DNA of 64,000 bases, taken from the NCBI GenBank assembly GCA_003194525.1, contig NBIV01000221.1:62001-126000 (forward strand). The letters are read 5' to 3'. Below the pieces are notes generated by a model, which saw only the letters and a program-made list of their open reading frames with translations, was not told the origin of the DNA and made no database searches. The position numbers and the translations under genes are program-made. Position 1 is the first letter of the stretch; every line of letters starts with the position of its first letter. Shown in pieces: positions 35,439 through 47,567 of this stretch. Source of the stretch: Gracilariopsis chorda (taxonomy: Eukaryota > Rhodophyta > Florideophyceae > Gracilariales > Gracilariaceae).

Positions 35439-35544
35439 ACGGTCGGTGTTGCTTTCCAGCCAGTTGCGTCGACTAATAGTCTAATGGTAGAAGTCCTATG
35501 CGTAAGCTTCGTTCCTTAAAGTCCAAACGGTTGTTCCTGTAGGA

Positions 35545-35562
35545 TTCTAGATCGGAAGACCA
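35545..35562 (-). other. Primer-binding-like site of element B
   Basis: On the minus strand TGGTCTTCCGATCTAGAA lies 2 bases after the 5' LTR and matches the sites of A and C in 14 or so of 18 positions. Confidence 0.6.
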
Positions 35563-35564
35563 GT

Positions 35565-36090
35565 TGTAGTAGAATACTACGTCCTTTGGACAACTGGGGT
35601 AGTACTCTACTACAGGTTAGTAGCGGCAAAGAGCCAGCCACTAGGGTGCCAATCCACTGGGTCTACTAGTGACGCGGGCACCAAGTGGCGGCGAGGCGCA
35701 ATGAGCAGGGGCTATCTCAAGTCACTACAGGTCAGGAGAGTGGTAGCGAGGGCTTGGAGGCCTTCGGAGTCCTACTGGCTGCATGTGGTGGCAAGAAGAC
35801 GGTGATGGTGCTTGCTTTTACTCTTACGAGCTCGGCGGCACTCCAGCCAACTTATATAGCTGGCGAGGCGCTATGAACTCCAGAAACTATCCTAAAAAAT
35901 TAAATAAAAATAGCTACATAATAAAACTTGAGGCCACAGTGCCTTGGCACTCCCACAGTCCACTGGTATCCCCTGCCTCGGCACCCAGCTTGGTCACGTG
36001 GGATATTTAGGCCAGCAATGGTCTGACCTCTGCCAGCCTAGACCTTTGGTTACCTCACCACTCCATATGCCCAATGGTCATTCTCCTATA
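35565..36090 (-). repeat. 5' LTR of element B
   Basis: 526 bp; the plus strand starts TGTAGTAGAATACTAC and ends CATTCTCCTATA, where the final C-to-T change has altered the usual CA end. ATGAA follows. It matches both parts of the interrupted left LTR. Confidence 0.93.
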
Positions 36091-36095
36091 ATGAA

Positions 36096-37366
36096 GTGAG
36101 CAAGATATGCGCGTGTTTCCAGCTTCCTTTTGGGGTTATGGTAGTTGGGGATCGTTCCCAATTGGCCGAAGGCAAAAAGGCGGGGTAGTGTCGGAGTGTG
36201 GTTGTGCCAAAGTTGGTATGGAGATTTCCCCGTGATATCGTGTACGGTGATGTTGTATTTGAACATGACGTCGTGCACAGCGTCTTCCCAGAACGAATCG
36301 TCAAGTTGTGTGTGGTTTAGGGCTGCTCTTGTGGCAGTTACACGGGTATGGTTGATTCATTCAGCCAAAGAGTTCTCTTGGGGTTGGTGAGGGGTATTGG
36401 TGCGGTATTCGATGCCGTGTAGGGTATATAGGGCGTTCATATCATTGCTTTGAAACTCGCGTGCCTTTTTGGACATATAAATTGTTGGAGGTCAGCCATT
36501 ATGTGCTGTGATAAAGGCGATAGCTAGCGTTGTTGTGTGTTTCACGGAAGATCGGTCGGGGATGAAAAACACGACGAGGTAACGACTGTGTGCGTCTAAG
36601 TAGGGTATGAGCCGACGGGGTATATATGTGTTTTGCGGGGGTGCGGTTGTGGCTTCGGTTTGGCAGTGGGGCAGGTAGAACACGAAACCTGTGGGGGTGT
36701 GTTACGAAGAATGTCGGGTAGGATCGGTAGTGTGTTTGAAAGGGCCATGCGTTGAAGTTTATGTAGATTGATGTGGTTCAAGACTACGTGCCAGTGAAAA
36801 AAGGAACGGGCGGTGAAGTTTAGCGTTGGGACTCCGCTTAGATCTGTTATTTTGTTCAGTCGTGGGGTGATACGGGGTTTAGGGTGTCGTTTAGACGGAA
36901 TAGCTGGTGTTTGTCCAAGGATTGGGCGTGAGGGGTTCTTGGATTTGGTGTGTTGCGTTGGTTTGCAGGGGTCTTCGGTACGGCGTCGTGGCTTTGTTGT
37001 GCGTGCGCTGGATGCATGGGTTTGGAATTTGGATGGTATTGATTGAAGTGTGTAACGATGTTTATCCCAGAAAGCTGTGCTTACTACGAGTGCTTAAGAG
37101 GTGTCTCGAAGGTTAAGGATGTAACCGTGCTGGGGTGAGACAAGTACGGCCCCGTATTGGACGGCCGTGTCGCGTACCGAGAGGAGATTAGAATGTACAG
37201 ATGGATTTACGACACACATACTCGTAATGGGGGGTGTTTGTGGTCCAGGCGTATCTGGATTTTTCCGGCGTGGGTGCAGGGTGTGACGTGGTTAGCAGCG
37301 GTACGGTTGAGAAGGGTTGGAGAGCGGGGTAGAGAGTGGGGGGGATGTCGAATGTGTGTGGGGTGT
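36096..37366 (-). pseudogene. Ty1/copia element, middle piece: integrase
   Basis: Read leftwards from 37366: a Pro/Thr-rich stretch directly after the protease motif (PHTFDIPPTLYPAL), the pre-integrase region, then the integrase core (LDAHSRYLVVFFIPDRSSVK, TTTLAIAFITAHNG, GIEYRTNTPHQPQENS-type text near 36370) and its C-terminal end (GKSPYQLWHNHTPTLPRLFA, ETRAYLAHFI), which is the copia-specific GKxPxxxWxxxxP block. Frame breaks are present. It is bounded by the target duplications of elements B and C. Confidence 0.85.
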
Positions 37367-38019
37367 TGTGGTAGAACGACCGTACGGGCGTCAGATCATG
37401 GCGGACGACAGTGAAAACCGATGCGCGATGACGTGGGAGACCGGACGGTGCACACAGGGCAAGAGTGCACCTGACCGGGACGGTGCACCTGGAGACTGCT
37501 GGGAGCGTATAAACGTGTGCATCCGGAAGGAGGGGCAGGCATGCCTTCAAGACCTTAAATAATTTTTAATTAATTTTTAGGTAGTGCATACGCAGGCCGG
37601 CCATTGGCACATATTAGCAGAATTGCTTCGTCGCCAAGGTGCACCTCGAGACGGACGGGTCTACTTAGAATGACAGTACCCGCCGACCACCATGAACGAG
37701 TAAAGGCAGACGTCATGCCACCAAACGGACTATTTTCTTGTTCTAATTGGGGATATAGACTGCCCACTAGCTTGTACCACTACTCCGCACGGTAAAACAC
37801 GAGCGGTACATAATCGCCAACACTCTACGCTTGCTCCCTGAACACGCCTGACGCAGTTGCCAGTCCGGTTCTGCAGCCCTCGACAGGCGTCTCCTGACTT
37901 CTATCGTTCGCATCACCGAGCCCATCTTCTGCCCAGGTTTTTTAGGAAATCCTTCTAGTGACCACTGAGGCACGTCGGACCGGTCAGCATCTTCTGCTAA
38001 AGCATTGCGCTTCCCCACA
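37367..38019 (+). repeat. 5' LTR of element C
   Basis: It starts TGTGGTAGAACGACCGTACG and aligns to 47568-48219 over its whole length, with many substitutions. Confidence 0.93.
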
Positions 38020-38020
38020 T

Positions 38021-38038
38021 TGGTCACTCGACCTAGAA
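38021..38038 (+). other. Primer-binding-like site of element C
   Basis: TGGTCACTCGACCTAGAA begins 1 base after the 5' LTR and matches the sites of A and B. Confidence 0.6.
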
Positions 38039-38057
38039 GACCAATCACGGACCGAGC

Positions 38058-40169
38058 ATGGAATCGAAATTTCCGAAACGACGGAGTCAGAAAGGTTTGC
38101 AGGGCAGAAAAACAGCCCAGCCCGTTACAGGGTCTCAGACCGTGTCGGCAGTGGTCTCTGAGACCGCTTTGGTCTCAAACCGAAGCACCAAGAGTGCCCC
38201 AGCACTCAACACGTCCACACTGGATAATCCGGAGTCGCTGCTTCCCACAGAAAGTGCGGCAGCATCCTCCTCTACACTGCACGGCCTGCTGGCATCTCAG
38301 CTGCCAACCGCAACTACTGGGGCAGTCGCGTCTTCACGCGATACACCGATCGGGAACATTGGCTTTGACGACTTGTGGGACCGTATCCGGACTCACGTGT
38401 CGGTATTCGTCCGCACGGAACTCGAAATAAGGGTCCCAGTAGCGGTCCAAGAGTATCTTGCCAATCGTATGCCCCAAATATTGGAGCGACAGACCTCTGA
38501 GACAATCTGAACGGTTACCAAGGGAGTGATGTCACGCCTCCAGCCAAGCCTCGACGGCACGAAGGTCCAGCCAAATCGGACAAATCCGCCGTTATCTGCG
38601 GAAGAACATGTCACCCAGACCCTCTCAAAGTTTGACACAAACCGTACGGGCACGGCACCAGCCCTAGAGTCTGGTATAGGTATTCCGGACGGCAATGAAA
38701 GACGAAATTCCCGAACCATCTGTCTACCGTCAATCCCTACTCAGCCAGATCCGAATGGAGATCCTGACGATAGTAGCTCTGATGGAGGGAGCTCAGACCG
38801 TGACAGACGCGGCCGTCAGGACAAACCGCCCGGTTCGAATTGTAAAAATTACGGCAAGAAGAGAAAGTCCCGTCGCAAACGCAGACCTAACCGTTCGGAC
38901 TCAGATACAGACCAAACGGAGACTTTAGAGTCCAAAGAAGATCTTTCCGACTCGGACGAAGGAGCGAGCAACCACTCGCGAGGTTCGCATCACCGTTCAG
39001 GAAGGAGGTCGCTTAAGCGGCTGAAGCCACCTAACGATTTGTTTCGGAAGGGCGTAGAATACAGGTCATATCGCCTTCTCAAGAAGTACGCACGGTAATA
39101 TGCCCGGGTGGCCAGGAAGATTAGCCGCTACTACAAGAAGCTGGATGTCCAGCTGAAGGTGCGGTCGTTCTTTGGATCGGACCCCATTGCCATACTGGGC
39201 TTCTTACAGCGATTTAAGACCGCATGCGACCACAAAGAAATGACAGAGGGCGCATCATTCTGGTGCATTCAGTTTTAATTGACCGGGCGGGCACACATGC
39301 TGGTTCAATCCCGTATCACTGGAGAACCAAATGCGGTCGACGTCCGTAAACGGGAAACGTTACGCACGTACTCAGAGGTGGTAAAATTCTTGTTAACCAC
39401 GTATGCCATCGACGAGGTAATCGCGGGCGCATACGCCGAGGTGACGATTTATCGACAGTCCTCAGGTATGTCCGAAACGGAATTCGCCCAGAAAATCTCG
39501 GATAAAGCACTCCGCTGTGGGAACGTGTTCTCAGATCGACGTTTGAAGTCAATCTTCGTGGAGAACCTGCTGCCCGCCATATGGTCGAAAGTCAGAAACC
39601 ATCTGAAAGCTCATCCGCACATCGGACTGAACGCACTAGCCCAATACGCGGAATCCTACGGCGACACGCACCGTGCGACCAAACGGCAAACAATTCGCAC
39701 GGACTCTCTGCCAACTCATCGTTGTGGCTCACGCTCACGAGTGATGAGCTTGGAGAAAGACTCGGATGAGGGTGATTCGGAGGCACCGGGTGGTCAAGTT
39801 TTTGTGATGGCAGGCGGCAGTAGTCTACCGTCTCCTCCCACCTCACCGATCTCCACTACGTCTGATTCTTCCCGGACGGTCCAATTTGCTGCACGACGTA
39901 GAGGTGTAGCGCCCATATCCGCACGGTTATTTGACAAACCGTGCCAGATATGTCTTTCCCGAGAGCCGGACCATTGCCAAATGCTATTACCGGAAGTACG
40001 TGCTGCCCTATTAGCTGCGCGAGAGGCAAATTATACCCTACGCCGTGAGGAGAGATATTACAACTTCCCAAGAAGTCCGTCCAGAAGTACTAGTAATACC
40101 GAACCCGCCCGGGCTAGTATCGGTATACGCCAGGGTCAGCCCAAGACCCAAGCTCTCTCGGGACCATAA
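38058..40169 (+). pseudogene. gag of element C (three in-frame stops)
   Basis: ATG at 38058 (MESKFPKRRSQKG) opens a single frame that runs to 40169, broken only by stops at 38508, 39096 and 39276. The order is as in A and B: Ser/Thr-rich N-terminus, helical segment (FDDLWDRIRTHVSVFVRTEL), basic and acidic low-complexity block (KKRKSRRKRRPNRSDSDTDQ), gag core (SEVVKFLLTTYAIDEVIAGA, CGNVFSDRRLKSIFVENLLP), and a Cys-rich CQICLSREPDHC near the C-terminus. A frame this long with few stops shows former coding function. Confidence 0.85.
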
Positions 40170-40324
40170 GGCTATGCAGTCCAAGTGGTGGACACCAACA
40201 CACCACCCGCTCTGGAAAACTACCCGGAGGGTGCGTAGAGGCGACCCACCCCCCGAGGCCTGAAAGCCTCAATAAGGAGACCGAGTGGCCTCATAATGAA
40301 TCCGATTCGGGACGGCCGGCTCCA

Positions 40325-43300
40325 TTGGGAGACGAACGCACGGACTTAAAACAAGAGTCTGAGACCGATCCGATAATGCTGTTCAGCAGAGCGCATTACA
40401 AAGTCAGTTTCTCAATCGGCCTCGATTCTCAGGTGCAACTCCCTCTCACTGGTGTTCTTGACACCGTTGCAGGACCAAACCTGGTCCACCCGAACGCCCA
40501 CCCTCCCAGATGGCAATCAAAGCTGCTCAAGAGACCGCATCCAAATATTACAGATGCGTCTCGTAACCGTATGCGAACTTTGGAAGTCATTCGCCTGTTT
40601 ATCCGAATCGGTAGTCTGGGAGTCTGGGCCCATTTCCTAGTCTCCACAAACCTAGCCACATCGTGATCGTTGGGAACAACGTTCATCGACAAGCACGTGA
40701 CCGCCATATACCCCCAAAGGAATAAGCTTTCCATCATTCCCGACCGGTGGCCCTGCTTTCGGCAACCGCACGGTTTCAAACTAATAATGTTGGGTCTTTC
40801 CCGACAACGGACAACTCCATCTCTAACAAGATTCGAGTAGCCCGAGCGGTCGGTATACCGCCAATGACCCAAGCGGAAGTTCAAGTAACCGCAAACGTTG
40901 CACGACTTTCATTCCTCCAACTCAACCCAAAAACGGTCAAGAAACGTCTTATACTCATGGCCAATGGCGTCATGGAGCTTATACAGAACCGTTCATTCCG
41001 ATTCCTCGTTTCCAACTTCGGACAAGCTCCCATCCATTTGGAAAAGAAGACCATCGTCGTGCACACCATGCCCACCCCGTTTGCCCTAAATTTCCCCATC
41101 CCCGTTCATCAAGAACGACATAGCTAGAGGGGGGGGGCTAATCCCACTCAAACTGACCAGGATCAAAAGTCCGACGCGGTCAAAGCAGATGATTGGATAA
41201 AAAAGGCCTTATAGGAGAAGAGTATGAGACCAAACGGGAAAGAATTACCGACTTTCTGGAACTGTTTTCGGATATGTGGGATGGACACTTGCGGTCCATC
41301 TCCATTGTCAAACACCGCATACATTTAGAAGAGGGTTCCAAACCCATCTTCCAGATGCCTTACCGAGCGGGACAGAAACGCTGGGAACTGGAAGGTAAGA
41401 GGTAACAAAGCAACTCCGCGCGGGCCTAATAGAGCCTTCGTCCACAAAATGGGCAAGTCCTGTCCTATTCGCACCCAAGATGGACGGTACTCTGCGCTTT
41501 GCGTTGACTACCGCCACCTCAACGCCATGACCGTACGGGATACTTACCCTATACCGAGAATGGATGAGTGCATCCACTCCTTAAGGGATGCAGTGGTATT
41601 CACTACTTTAAAGGCCAATAGCAGTCATTGGCAATGCAAAGTCGACGAGACCGCCCGGGACAAAACGAACTTTACGTACCACATGCGTTTGTTCCGCTAC
41701 ATTAGAATGCCGTTCGGTCTCAGGAATGCTCCGGCTACCTTCCAGAGGGTGCTCGACATCATCTTTTCGTGGTTTAAATGGCAATTCGCCCTAATTTACC
41801 TAGACGACGTCATAATATACTCCCAATCAGTTAAAGAGCACTTCGAACACGTAAAGACCGTATTGGAACTGATCCGTTTGGCTGAAATTACGCTGCGGTC
41901 GGAGAAATGTTATTTCTTCCACCAAGCGGTCGACTAATGTGGTCATATTATCCTTCCGGGCTAACTGCAGGTATCCGGAATAGCTTACGACGCTTTGCGA
42001 CAAGCGAAACCTCCCACAAACCAGACGGAGCTACGGTGCTTCCTCGGCCTTTGTAACGTGTTCCGCCAGTTTGTTGAGGCATTTGAGCGCATTCTCAGGC
42101 CGCTTAATCGGAAACTGGAAAACTACCAACCATTCGAGTTCGAAACTCTGACCGATACGGAGTATGAGGCGTTCGAGAAACTACGCCAACGTCTCATAAG
42201 ACCGCCTATACTGGCACTCCCCCAAAATGGTCACAGATACGTCCTGGACACGGACGCTTGCAATACCCAAGTCGGATGCTGTCTCGTCCAGGGGCAGCAC
42301 AAGGGCCACTTTCCTCCGATTGGCTAGTGGAGCCTCTCACTAACAAAGCTGGAGCGGACCTACTCCACTACCGAACTGGAATGTTTGGCCGTCGTTTTGG
42401 CCATCCTTCATTTCCGTCCGTACTTAGAGGGCACACAGTTCACACTCCGTACAGACCATCACGCACTACGCTGGATCCTGAACCTAGCGGATGCGTCCTG
42501 ACCGTTAGCGAGATGGAGGCCCCGCCTCACGGAGTACGAATTTCACGTAATAAACCGACCGGGCGTTAAGCACCAAGCTGCCGACGCGCTTTTTAGAGTT
42601 TGTATGGATGGAGAAGAAACAGATCCACTCGAAGACGATGTACCGTGCATGATGACGAACAACGTGACTGAAACGGGCGAAGAGTATACCGTAGCTACGG
42701 TGTGCTGGGACGATAGATAGGAGACCGTCATAACGGACTGGCCACAAAACAATCCGACCGGGATAGGACTCCCACCAGTACTCGAAGTTAATGACGAGTT
42801 GCAGGAAGTCACCTCGATAAGGGTGGAAGAGTTCCTCCAGGAACAGAACAATGATCCCCTCTGTAAGTCCGCACGGGGGAAGGTCTGAGACGTCAAATAC
42901 CTATTCGATGTAAACCGAAACGGGATAATGATAAGGAAAGCTCCGTTAGATGGAGCTCTCCAATGGTACGTGCCGGAGATACTGCAACCCAGGTTATTAT
43001 ATATGTCCCATTACCCGCGGTTTGCTGGACACTCCGACGCAACAAAGGTATATTCCACGCTATGACGGGACTATAACTGGCTAGGGATGGCTAACGACGT
43101 ATTCCAGACCGTACGGGATTGTCGTACCTGCATGCCCACTCGTGGAAGTCGCCAACGGCACCATAAGCTCTTGAAGCTATTTCCTGCAGCGGGCCCGTTG
43201 GAATTTTTCGCAATGGACATCCTTAGTCCATCCACAAAGTCTGCAAAGGGGCACCAATAAATTTTAATCATTACCAACCGGTTTAAAATGTTCTGCCGAG

Positions 43301-44400
43301 TGGTGCCTTTGAAATCCACTACGGCCGCAGCCGTAGCCTCTGCTTTCTTGGATAACTGGGTCTATCCGTACGGGATACCATTATATTTGCTGACCCACAA
43401 CAGGAGCCAATTTGTCTCCAAGTTCTTCGAAGCGGTGTGCAAAATGTTAGGCATCAATAACCTGACCACAACGGCCTATCACCTGCAAAGAAACGGACAG
43501 TCCGAACGATTCAACAAAACGCTAGTCGAAGGCCTCCGTCACTATGTGGCAGAACACCAAACCGAATAGCACGAATACGTGCAACCGTTGACCTATGCAT
43601 AGAATATGCACATGCACAGGACAACGGGCACAACGCTTTTCGATTTGGTACTCTCACGGCACCCGCCAGGTCTGCAGGTTGAAAATACCCCTACCACCAT
43701 CCCGGAGCATCAACCCAAAAACGCCACCACGGTGCAGGTTAAACGGTACATCATAGCCCGTCTTGAGGATGCTATTTCGTACGCCCAGACGAAAACCACT
43801 CAGGCCAAGCTCTAGTACAAAAGGGATTTCGATAAAACCGTACGGACTCTCCCTTAGGTTTAGTGCCGGGGATGAGGTGTACGTCGACCGACCAGAATGG
43901 ATGTCAACAGCCCTGGAAGAGCAAGTTGACGAAAATACCTCCAAGTATCGGAAACTTCTTCTGAAAACATACGGGCCATTTCCGGCCGTATGACCGCCAC
44001 GGACGATACCGTCCTCATAAAAGAAGACGGACTGGAAAACCGGGTCAGCGTTGACTGAGTAACCCGGGCGCCACTTCGAGCAGTCCGAACGGCACTCACA
44101 ACCGACCCAACTATTAGATCGGCTACGCCACGGCTGACCACCGAACCCGATGTTGGTCCGGACAGTCATTTCGCCGACGAACCGACACAGCGCGCAACGG
44201 ACCCGACAACACCTACACCGCAACCCCATGCTGTCGACGGAGTCGTCGGCCATCGTAAAATGCCGGGCGAAACGCAATATCGAGTCCGTTGGTTCGGACA
44301 CAAACCGGACTACGATACATTCGAACCCCCCTCTCACATTCCCCATCATTTCATCGCCCGTTACTGGCGTCGCCGGAAGCAACAAGGACGTGCAAGCCTC
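40325..44400 (+). pseudogene. pol of element C with chromodomain (many stops)
   Basis: In order: protease remnant (GVLDTVAGPNLVHPN, where the catalytic DTG reads DTV); the RT spacer (RVARAVGIPPMTQAEV); reverse transcriptase (CVDYRHLNAMTVRDTYPIPR, MPFGLRNAPATFQR) with an intact IYLDDVIIYS box; RNase H (VLDTDACNTQVG, TELECLAVVLAIL, RTDHHALRWIL, AADALFR); integrase zinc finger (SHYPRFAGHS...CRTCMPT), core (FFAMDILSP, LLTHNRSQFVSKFF, NGQSERFNKT); and a chromodomain in a shifted frame at 44220-44400 (TQYRVRWFGHKPDYDTFEPP). The second integrase Asp reads His (THNRS for TDNGS). More than ten stops are seen, so it is inactive. Confidence 0.9.
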
Positions 44401-44752
44401 TGAGCACCGGGGAGGATGAGGTGGCGGAACAGGACGACGAATACAACATAGGGGAAGCGGAACGTGGCAACAGTGCGTCCACAATTTGTTGTTACGGCCT
44501 GTCACTTCAACGTGCGCCCGCGACTGCTTGTTTCAGTACGTCGCTTCGACGCACTGTACGACATCATGTGTCACACGTTCCATGGTCGGGCACACGCTCT
44601 CGACGGAGAGATCAACAGACCCACTCACTGGGCCAGCCGAAGCAGAACATATGGGAAGGCATAAAGAAGGTGATGCGGAACAAGCAGAAATTTACTCAAG
44701 AACGAGAATGGTGCGCTCACCATACACCAGGTGGAGAGAACCGTACCCGAAC

Positions 44753-47187
44753 TTAACGAACCCGACCCCTAGAACGCCCACCACGCACTCTACTACTATT
44801 AGGGGTTTGATTACTGTCAAGAGACCGGCGTGGGATCGGGGGAAGGCTACCATCCCAACTAGATCCCGAATTGACCGTCTCAGGCTCCGAGACGACTACG
44901 GTGGACGCAAGGGGCACAGGAACCTGTGGCATCAGCTCATCCCGATCTGCCACAACAGCCGCAACAGCAGGTGCACCAGAGTAACCGCTCGGACTCACAC
45001 CAGCAGCAGCACAAACGACACCGCTTGGCCCACCTCCCAAAGTAGGATTACCGGAGGAACCCCGGCCGCACGGGCACCAGAAGCATTGAAGGGATCTGTA
45101 AGAGCCTCCTGAGTGAAACGCTCACTCTCAGCCCATACGGTCGACTCATGAATGGTGAGTGGGTCCCCTGTAGGAGGCCCCTGTGTACCGGGCGGCTGAT
45201 GCTGTGAAATAGCTACAGTAAACATATCTCGGGCATCCGCTGTGGTCTCTGGATCGAAAGCGTCGGCCTCCATGAGGCAATGGCCGTAGATCTCCAAACT
45301 CCGAACGGTATGAGTACGAATACTCTCCATCAGGTTCATCTAGGACTCTGGTGTACGACGAGGTATCTGCCCCCTATGGTGCACGTGACGATTCCACGTA
45401 CGGGCGGACAGAAGAACGTCACGAAGCGAATCTGGAGCAGTCTCGCCGAACGTCTCACACACCGTGCGGAGGGCAGCAAACGCTTCCTCGATTTCGGGCT
45501 CCATACCGAGCAGGTCAGTCTGCGAATCCGACTCGATATGCTGACGAACCGGTGCGGGGATAGAAACGGACGCGACGACAGGAACCGAACGGAACCCAGT
45601 CGGAGCTAACGGCGCAACCAGAGGTGGCATCGAGGAAGCGGCAACGGCTTGACCGCCTGGAGGAAAACCACGGGCCACTATCGAAGTAGCATCGGCAAAG
45701 TCAGTACTCAGATACCCACCCGGAAAATAATCCGGAACGTTCATCTCTTTCCAAACCGGACGGCGATCAGTCGGCAACAAGCGACGAGTAACCGGACCGC
45801 TATTACCACGAGAGCGCATCTTGGGAAACGATTCGGTATCGAAATAGTACGACAGGAACCCGGGCGTACAGGACCAGTCAGTCTCCAAGCAGTAACGAAG
45901 AAGAGCATCGGCATCTTCTGGCCGGAATTTTGACCCACGAAGGATGTTCTGAACCCCCATCTGACGGATAATATCCACCAACGCGACCGGTAACGAGAAC
46001 AAACGGCCATATTCTGTATAGTCGTCAGATGTGTACAACCGAACGTCCGGATCACGGGCAAAGAAGGTCACCCCGTCCAAGGCAGTGTGGATTAACGCCA
46101 CGAAGGCGAACAAGGCCCACTCCACGTAAATTACCTGGAAAACCCGATCGGAAAAACGCCCCAGCTTGAGAACCTCAGATGTATGATATACCAGAACGGG
46201 CGGAGTCGGAACCGTAACATTGCGGGTCACGTCGTACCCCTTCCATCCTTGACCGATCGGCAAATACAATCCCACGCGGTCGCTGGCGGCTAAGTCGTGG
46301 AACTCTACGTTATGCCAACAGTAATAATACCCGAGGGACGACCGAATTCGGGCTTCAGTCACGACATTTTCGTCCCACTTGGCTTAGTCGAGCCAATAGA
46401 GCCGGTCGAAGGGAGGCTCGAAGATGATTAGTTCGAGCATATTATACCGACCAGCCAGGGGATAGTAAGGGTCTTATTGCATCCGACGCAACAGACGTTG
46501 CAAGCGGGCCTGGTACTCGACCTCCTCGGGGCATCGCACATGCGGCATATCGCAACTACCAAAGGTCCGAACGGGAGCATAACCGCGCGGGAAGGGAGAT
46601 TGCTTCCAACGGGCACTCCAGGAATCTTCATCAGTCCGCTTGGGGTTCCGCACGTTCAGTTCGGCGGGCGTCCGCTCGGACGGGATACGCGAAAACCACG
46701 CGGAATCGAGAGAATTGGCGGACATCCGCTGATATTCCAAGACCGACATCAGGGGGTCTCGTTCCTGACGGGCGGGGGTGAATATGCGCTGACGACAGTG
46801 GTCCAGTTGTTGGCCCGGCAACGGAAGGGTGCACCAAACCGCTGGTGGACCCGACGTCAGGCCGCGCAGACGGGCATACGGATCGACCAGAGGTGGCATG
46901 ACGATGGGACTTGCCGGAGGGGATGGCAGTGCTGGGGAGGAAGTACCGAAAGGTAGGACGAAGGGAGGGGAAATTGAGGGAGGACCTCCAGTGGCTGCAT
47001 TATAAGTACCGACCGAGAGGACGAGATGGAGCCCGATGCAGAGGAGAGAAGCTGAAGAGTCGTCACTGCAACGATATGCGACCGTCCGGAGACCAACTGA
47101 AAGAGGCAGAGGAGCGCGCTGAGGATCAGTTGGCGAAAAGACGCGACCGAGGCACTGAGGCTGTGACGGTTGAACTTCAACCGGCAT
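44753..47187 (-). pseudogene. Antisense accessory gene of element C (aORF-C)
   Basis: On the strand opposite gag-pol a frame starts at ATG 47187 (MPVEVQPSQPQCLG) and stays in one frame to about 44995, interrupted only by three stops (46474, about 46387 and 45340), then shifts once to end at 44753: some 810 codons. Motifs in order: MPPLVDPYARLRG, LDSAWFSRIPSERTPAEL, SWSARWKQSPFPRGYAP, YYPLAGRYNMLEL...EPPFDRLYWLD, a hydrophobic VYVEWALFAFVALIH-like helix, FLSYYFDTESFPKM, VPDYFPGGYLSTDF, LTIHESTVWAESERF, and a Gly/Ala/Pro-rich end. The same order is seen in aORF-A. No known domain recognised. Its position, between pol and the 3' LTR on the opposite strand, is the same as in element A. Four lesions make this copy non-functional. 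Confidence 0.7.
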
Positions 47188-47554
47188 ACTGGGGTCAATT
47201 TATTGACGTACGCCGGGGCTCGGAATGTGGTCCCCCACCCCTTTACGAAAAAAAAAAAACAAAAAGGGGGGAAAAGAAAAACGCCAGCAAAAATGCTGTT
47301 ACTTCTAACCGAACGGACTCTAAGACTTGATTGGAATCGGAAGCACCCCCAATTCCCCTCATCCTTTCACCGTACGGACCTAAAGGAAAAAGTGGGCGGA
47401 CGGACATGACCACGACCGGTCGGCTGGTTATCCGCCACGACATCAGTGCTGGAGCACGTCCCGCACGCCGGGCATGGGTCCAGCCCATACTGTACCTAAC
47501 CACCACACCACAACCGACCACTCGGGAAAGCACCACGCGGAATTGGCGCACTTT

Positions 47555-47567
47555 AAGGAGGGAGGCA
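47555..47567 (+). other. Polypurine tract of element C
   Basis: AAGGAGGGAGGCA lies directly before the 3' LTR, as in A and B. Confidence 0.8.

Larger units (their letters stand above)
25633..36090 (-). mobile_element. Element B: Ty3/gypsy chromovirus-like LTR retrotransposon
   Basis: A 10.5-kb element on the minus strand with 526-bp LTRs (the left one enlarged by a nested insertion), flanked by a perfect 5-bp target duplication ATGAA (25628-25632 and 36091-36095). Reading leftwards: 5' LTR, primer-binding-like site, gag, pol with chromodomain, a 1.8-kb 3' region, polypurine tract, 3' LTR. It is inserted in the integrase-RT linker of the copia element; removing B and one ATGAA rejoins the copia frame exactly. 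The LTRs differ visibly (about a tenth of positions by eye), so it is old. Confidence 0.95.

Noticed and set aside
38058-44400. Repeat-induced point mutation as the cause of the stops in element C
   Set aside because: Comparing stops with B and A shows Tyr, Trp, Phe, Lys and Leu codons changed by different base changes, with no clear C-to-T bias. Ordinary decay is enough.
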